A stretch of 8,582 nt of DNA from Chryseobacterium gleum. GTDB lineage: Bacteria; Bacteroidota; Bacteroidia; Flavobacteriales_D; Crocinitomicaceae. The stretch spans positions 1-8,582 of the forward strand of contig CALPUT020000094.1 of the NCBI GenBank assembly GCA_943326825.2. The letters are read 5' to 3'. Shown here piece by piece: positions 6,498 to 8,582 of the stretch; position 1 is the first letter of the stretch, and each line of letters begins with the position of its first letter. The notes beneath the pieces are model-generated. The model was given only the letters and a program-made list of their open reading frames with translations. It did no database searches and had not been told where the DNA came from. The position numbers were made by a program, and so were the translations under genes.

Positions 6498-7950
6498 AAA
6501 AGCAATCGTTGTTGGTGCTGGTATTGCAGGTATAGCTTCTGCGATTCGATTAGCTAATAAAGGATATGAAGTTGCTGTTTTTGAAGCAAACAATTATCCT
6601 GGAGGTAAATTAACGAATGTGCAATTAGGTAATTATCGTTTTGATGCTGGACCTTCTTTGTTTACCATGCCTCATTTTGTTGATGAATTATTTCAACTTT
6701 CAAAGAAAAATCCAAGCGATTATTTTACCTATTCTAAATGTGAAATCACTTGTAATTACTTTTATGAAGACGGAACGAATTTGTCTTTATACGCTGACCG
6801 AACGAAGCTTTTGAATGAAGTGAAATCGAAATTAAACATCGATACTAAACCTTTAGAAAAGCATTTAAAAAGAAGTCATTTCATCTATAATGCTACACAT
6901 CAAGCGTTTTTAGAACAATCTCTTCATATTCCTAAAAATTATTTTTCCAAAGCAATCGCTAAATGTATTGCAGCTATTCCTTGGTTGCATTTGTTTACAA
7001 CGATGCACAAAGCAAACGAAAAAGGGTTAAATCACCCGAAATTGGTACAACTATTTGATCGTTATGCTACTTACAATGGATCAGATCCCTATCAAGCTCC
7101 TGGAATTTTAAATATTATTCCTCATTTAGAATTTGAAATCGGTTCTTTTTTTCCAACGAAAGGAATGCATTCGATTACACTTTCGTTGGTTGAATTAGCA
7201 AAAGAATTAGGCGTAACGTTCCATTTGAATCAAAAAGTGGAAGAAATCATCGTTGAAAACAAAGTAGTAAAAGGAATTCGAATCGGTAATGATATTCATT
7301 TTGCTGATATTGTGGTTTGTAATTCTGATATCAAACCGGCATACCAATTCCTTTTGAAAAATGAACCGAAACCTTTAAAAACTCTTCAACAAGAGCCTTC
7401 AAGTTCAGCATTGATTTTTTATTGGGGAATTAAACAATCATTTCCGCAATTGGATTTACATAACATCTTTTTCTCAGAGAATTACAAAGAAGAATTTGAC
7501 ACACTTTTTCAAAAAAAGAATGTTTCAAATGATCCAACCGTTTACATTAATATCACGTCTAAAAAACTATCATCTGATGCACCAGAAAATTGTGAAAATT
7601 GGTTTGTGATGATCAATGTCCCGAGTAATTCAGGTCAGAATTGGGACGAAATAAGAACAACTGCAAGACAAAATATTCTTTCAAAATTGAGTCGAATATT
7701 AAAAACAGATATAGAATCTTTAATCGAAGAAGAAGAGTATTTAGATCCTATTCGTATTGAATCAAAAACATCGAGTCATGCTGGAGCGTTATATGGAGCA
7801 AGTTCAAACGATCGAATGGCTGCATTTTTTAGACACCCAAATTTCTCAAAAGTGAAAGGTTTGTATTTTGCTGGTGGAAGCGTTCACCCTGGAGGTGGTA
7901 TTCCTTTGTGTTTACTTTCTGCTAAGATTGTTGGGGAATTGGTTGAATAG
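6490..7950 (+). CDS. Carotenoid desaturase, CrtI/CrtD family FAD-dependent oxidoreductase
   Basis: A 486-residue FAD-dependent amine-oxidase/phytoene-desaturase family protein. The N-terminal Rossmann motif VVGAGIAGIASAIRLANKGY (7-26) with the ribose-binding Glu32 and the following PGGK (37-40) binds FAD; RFDAGPSLF (50-58) is the classical CrtI-family motif. The C-terminal FAD segment FAGGSVHPGGGIPLCLLSAK (460-479) and GALYGASSNDRMAAFFRHPN (432-451) resemble CrtD-type (1-hydroxycarotenoid 3,4-desaturase) proteins of Bacteroidota more than phytoene desaturase, which usually has a GTHPGAGIPGVLLS-like tail. The exact substrate is therefore uncertain. It starts 8 bp inside menC, so it is translationally coupled to a menaquinone gene although no other carotenoid gene (crtB, crtY, crtZ) is in the window. 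Related FAD enzymes of isoprenoid or retinoid metabolism are alternatives. Confidence 0.82.
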   Translation: MSKKAIVVGAGIAGIASAIRLANKGYEVAVFEANNYPGGKLTNVQLGNYRFDAGPSLFTMPHFVDELFQLSKKNPSDYFTYSKCEITCNYFYEDGTNLSLYADRTKLLNEVKSKLNIDTKPLEKHLKRSHFIYNATHQAFLEQSLHIPKNYFSKAIAKCIAAIPWLHLFTTMHKANEKGLNHPKLVQLFDRYATYNGSDPYQAPGILNIIPHLEFEIGSFFPTKGMHSITLSLVELAKELGVTFHLNQKVEEIIVENKVVKGIRIGNDIHFADIVVCNSDIKPAYQFLLKNEPKPLKTLQQEPSSSALIFYWGIKQSFPQLDLHNIFFSENYKEEFDTLFQKKNVSNDPTVYINITSKKLSSDAPENCENWFVMINVPSNSGQNWDEIRTTARQNILSKLSRILKTDIESLIEEEEYLDPIRIESKTSSHAGALYGASSNDRMAAFFRHPNFSKVKGLYFAGGSVHPGGGIPLCLLSAKIVGELVE

Positions 7951-7964
7951 GTTTTTGTTTTTTT

Positions 7965-7999
7965 ACCATATAAGGGATTATAAGAAATTATAAGTTTTT
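7965..7999. repeat. Left inverted repeat of GxxExxY cassette
   Basis: ACCATATAAGGGATTATAAG (7965-7984) is the exact reverse complement of 8484-8503. Pairing resumes after four mismatches and one further mismatch, giving 30 matches over 35 positions against 8469-8503. The arm contains TATAAG at 7969, 7979 and 7989, an exact 10-bp period. It also has short local symmetry, TTATAA-GAAA-TTATAA at 7978-7993. The arm lies just outside the 3' end of the GxxExxY gene. Confidence 0.93.
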
Positions 8000-8006
8000 A
8001 TATAAT

Positions 8007-8417
8007 TTACTCTAAATTTCTGTATAATTTATTCACATACGTTTTTTGACCTTCTCGGTAAATATTTGAGCAATTGAAATTTAACATTAAACCTATTGGA
8101 ACATTTAATAATTTCATGTAGGACATCAATTGTGCTTCGTGAATTGGAAGAACTTTCTCAACTGCTTTTAATTCTACAATCAGTTCATTTTCAATAAATA
8201 GATCACATAGTAATTCTGTATCTATTTGAATTCCTTTGTAATTTATTGGGATTTTCATTTCAGTAAGACATTTAATTCCTTCTAATTCCAATTCGTGCTT
8301 TAGACATTTATGATAGACACTTTCTAATAATCCAGGTCCAAGCTCTTTGTGGACTTCAATTGCTGCACCATTTACTTTATAAATTAAATCGGTGTAATAA
8401 GTTTTATTATTTTGCAT
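8007..8417 (-). CDS. GxxExxY protein (PD-(D/E)XK-like nuclease superfamily)
   Basis: A 136-residue protein of the GxxExxY family, which Pfam groups with the PD-(D/E)XK nuclease superfamily; its biological role is not established. The signature is complete: GPGLLESVY at 27-35 (Gly29, Glu32, Tyr35), preceded by the typical IYKVNGAAIEVHKEL helix at 12-26. The nuclease-like core follows: Asp72 in CDLFIEN and the ExK pair Glu82/Lys84 in IVELKAV, then HEAQLMSYMKL at 93-103 and the closing GLMLNFN strand at 109-115. The ATG at 8417 is chosen because family members begin about 10-15 residues before the YKV.GAAIEVHKELG block. An upstream ATG (8453) and a TTG (8462) would add 12 or 15 hydrophobic residues unlike the family. 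All proposed catalytic positions are intact, so it may be an active enzyme. It sits between inverted repeats. Confidence 0.87.
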   Translation of the reverse strand: MQNNKTYYTDLIYKVNGAAIEVHKELGPGLLESVYHKCLKHELELEGIKCLTEMKIPINYKGIQIDTELLCDLFIENELIVELKAVEKVLPIHEAQLMSYMKLLNVPIGLMLNFNCSNIYREGQKTYVNKLYRNLE

Positions 8418-8468
8418 GATAAAATTAGTGATTAGACACCATAATTTAATCATAAAATCCAAACAAAC

Positions 8469-8503
8469 AAAATCTTATATGACCTTATAATCCCTTATAT
8501 GGT
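8469..8503. repeat. Right inverted repeat of GxxExxY cassette
   Basis: CTTATAATCCCTTATATGGT (8484-8503) is the exact inverse of the left arm; the inner part (8469-8483) matches imperfectly. CTTATA occurs at 8474, 8484 and 8494, again exactly 10 bp apart. The arm lies upstream of the GxxExxY start (8417), so it would be in the promoter or 5' leader of that gene. Confidence 0.93.
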
Positions 8504-8516
8504 TCAATGAAAAAGA

Positions 8517-8582
8517 TTAAATAACCTGCGTGATTTCTTTCGTAGAAGTATAAAACAAATAAGCCTCAACAGACTCATATCC
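8517..8582 (-). CDS. C-terminal end of an unidentified minus-strand protein
   Basis: Reading the minus strand from the right edge gives an open frame of 21 codons ending in TAA at 8519-8517; the protein ends ...AYLFYTSTKEITQVI. The composition and beta-strand-like pattern look like a genuine protein terminus and fit the codon use of the neighbours. It faintly recalls the C-termini of Bacteroidota UvrD/RecB-type helicase-nucleases, but 21 residues are too few to name it. A second minus frame is also open over this short stretch, so the frame choice is not certain. Confidence 0.5.
   Translation of the reverse strand, partial: GYESVEAYLFYTSTKEITQVI

Larger units (their letters stand above)
7965..8503. 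mobile_element. Putative GxxExxY cassette bounded by inverted repeats
   Basis: A 539-bp unit consisting of one small gene (GxxExxY protein) enclosed by terminal inverted repeats, 20 bp perfect and 35 bp imperfect. It lies between the stop of the + strand desaturase (7950) and the stop of a minus-strand gene (8517), so both neighbours keep intact 3' ends. No target-site duplication is evident immediately outside the repeats, and no transposase of a known family is present. Whether it moves by itself, is mobilised in trans, or is a fixed repeat-associated gene is not decided by the sequence; calling it mobile is an inference from its architecture. Confidence 0.4.

Noticed and set aside
8418..8462. 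Longer start for the GxxExxY gene (TTG at 8462 or ATG at 8453) giving up to 15 extra residues
   Set aside because: The extra residues are hydrophobic and unlike the family's N-terminus, and the ATG at 8417 places the conserved block at the usual distance.
7951..8516. Target-site duplication flanking the inverted repeats
   Set aside because: The bases just outside (T-rich on the left, tcaatgaaaa on the right) share no convincing direct repeat.

Overview
The window is AT-rich, densely coded DNA that looks like a chromosomal segment of a Bacteroidota bacterium, probably Flavobacteriales. This is an inference from gene content and style: Bacteroidota-type RecF and DciA (DUF721) proteins, a menaquinone operon, a periplasmic-TPR/SpoIIE phosphatase, a CrtD-like carotenoid desaturase, a GxxExxY protein, and almost no Shine-Dalgarno-like sequence before starts. 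No rRNA, tRNA, CRISPR array or insertion-sequence transposase was seen.

Layout, left to right. (1) The 3' end of recF is followed 2 bp later by a dciA/DUF721 gene (+ strand, DNA replication and repair). An AT-rich hairpin lies at the convergent junction after them. (2) Two overlapping minus-strand genes encode a nitronate monooxygenase-like flavoprotein and a DUF4442 hotdog-fold protein. They probably form a small operon for acyl or nitro-compound metabolism whose substrates are unknown. (3) Across a 104-bp divergent intergenic region lies a 721-residue sensor-like protein on the + strand. It has an N-terminal export signal, TPR repeats, one membrane segment, a coiled coil and a cytoplasmic PP2C/SpoIIE phosphatase domain with its metal-binding aspartates intact. 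(4) Then come menA, menC and a CrtI/CrtD-family desaturase, joined by 1-bp and 8-bp overlaps. This run couples menaquinone synthesis to an isoprenoid or carotenoid redox enzyme, and menE is not adjacent. (5) A GxxExxY gene (PD-(D/E)XK-like fold) on the minus strand is enclosed by perfect 20-bp inverted repeats that extend imperfectly to 35 bp. (6) The right edge holds the last 21 codons of another minus-strand gene.

The most unusual part is the roughly 539-bp unit at 7965-8503. It consists of a small nuclease-fold gene between inverted repeats, each arm carrying three TATAAG units at an exact 10-bp spacing. It sits between the 3' ends of two convergent genes, where an insertion would do no harm. 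It has the look of a compact mobile or self-maintaining cassette, but no target-site duplication is visible and mobility is an inference. The remainder is ordinary chromosomal housekeeping and signalling content.
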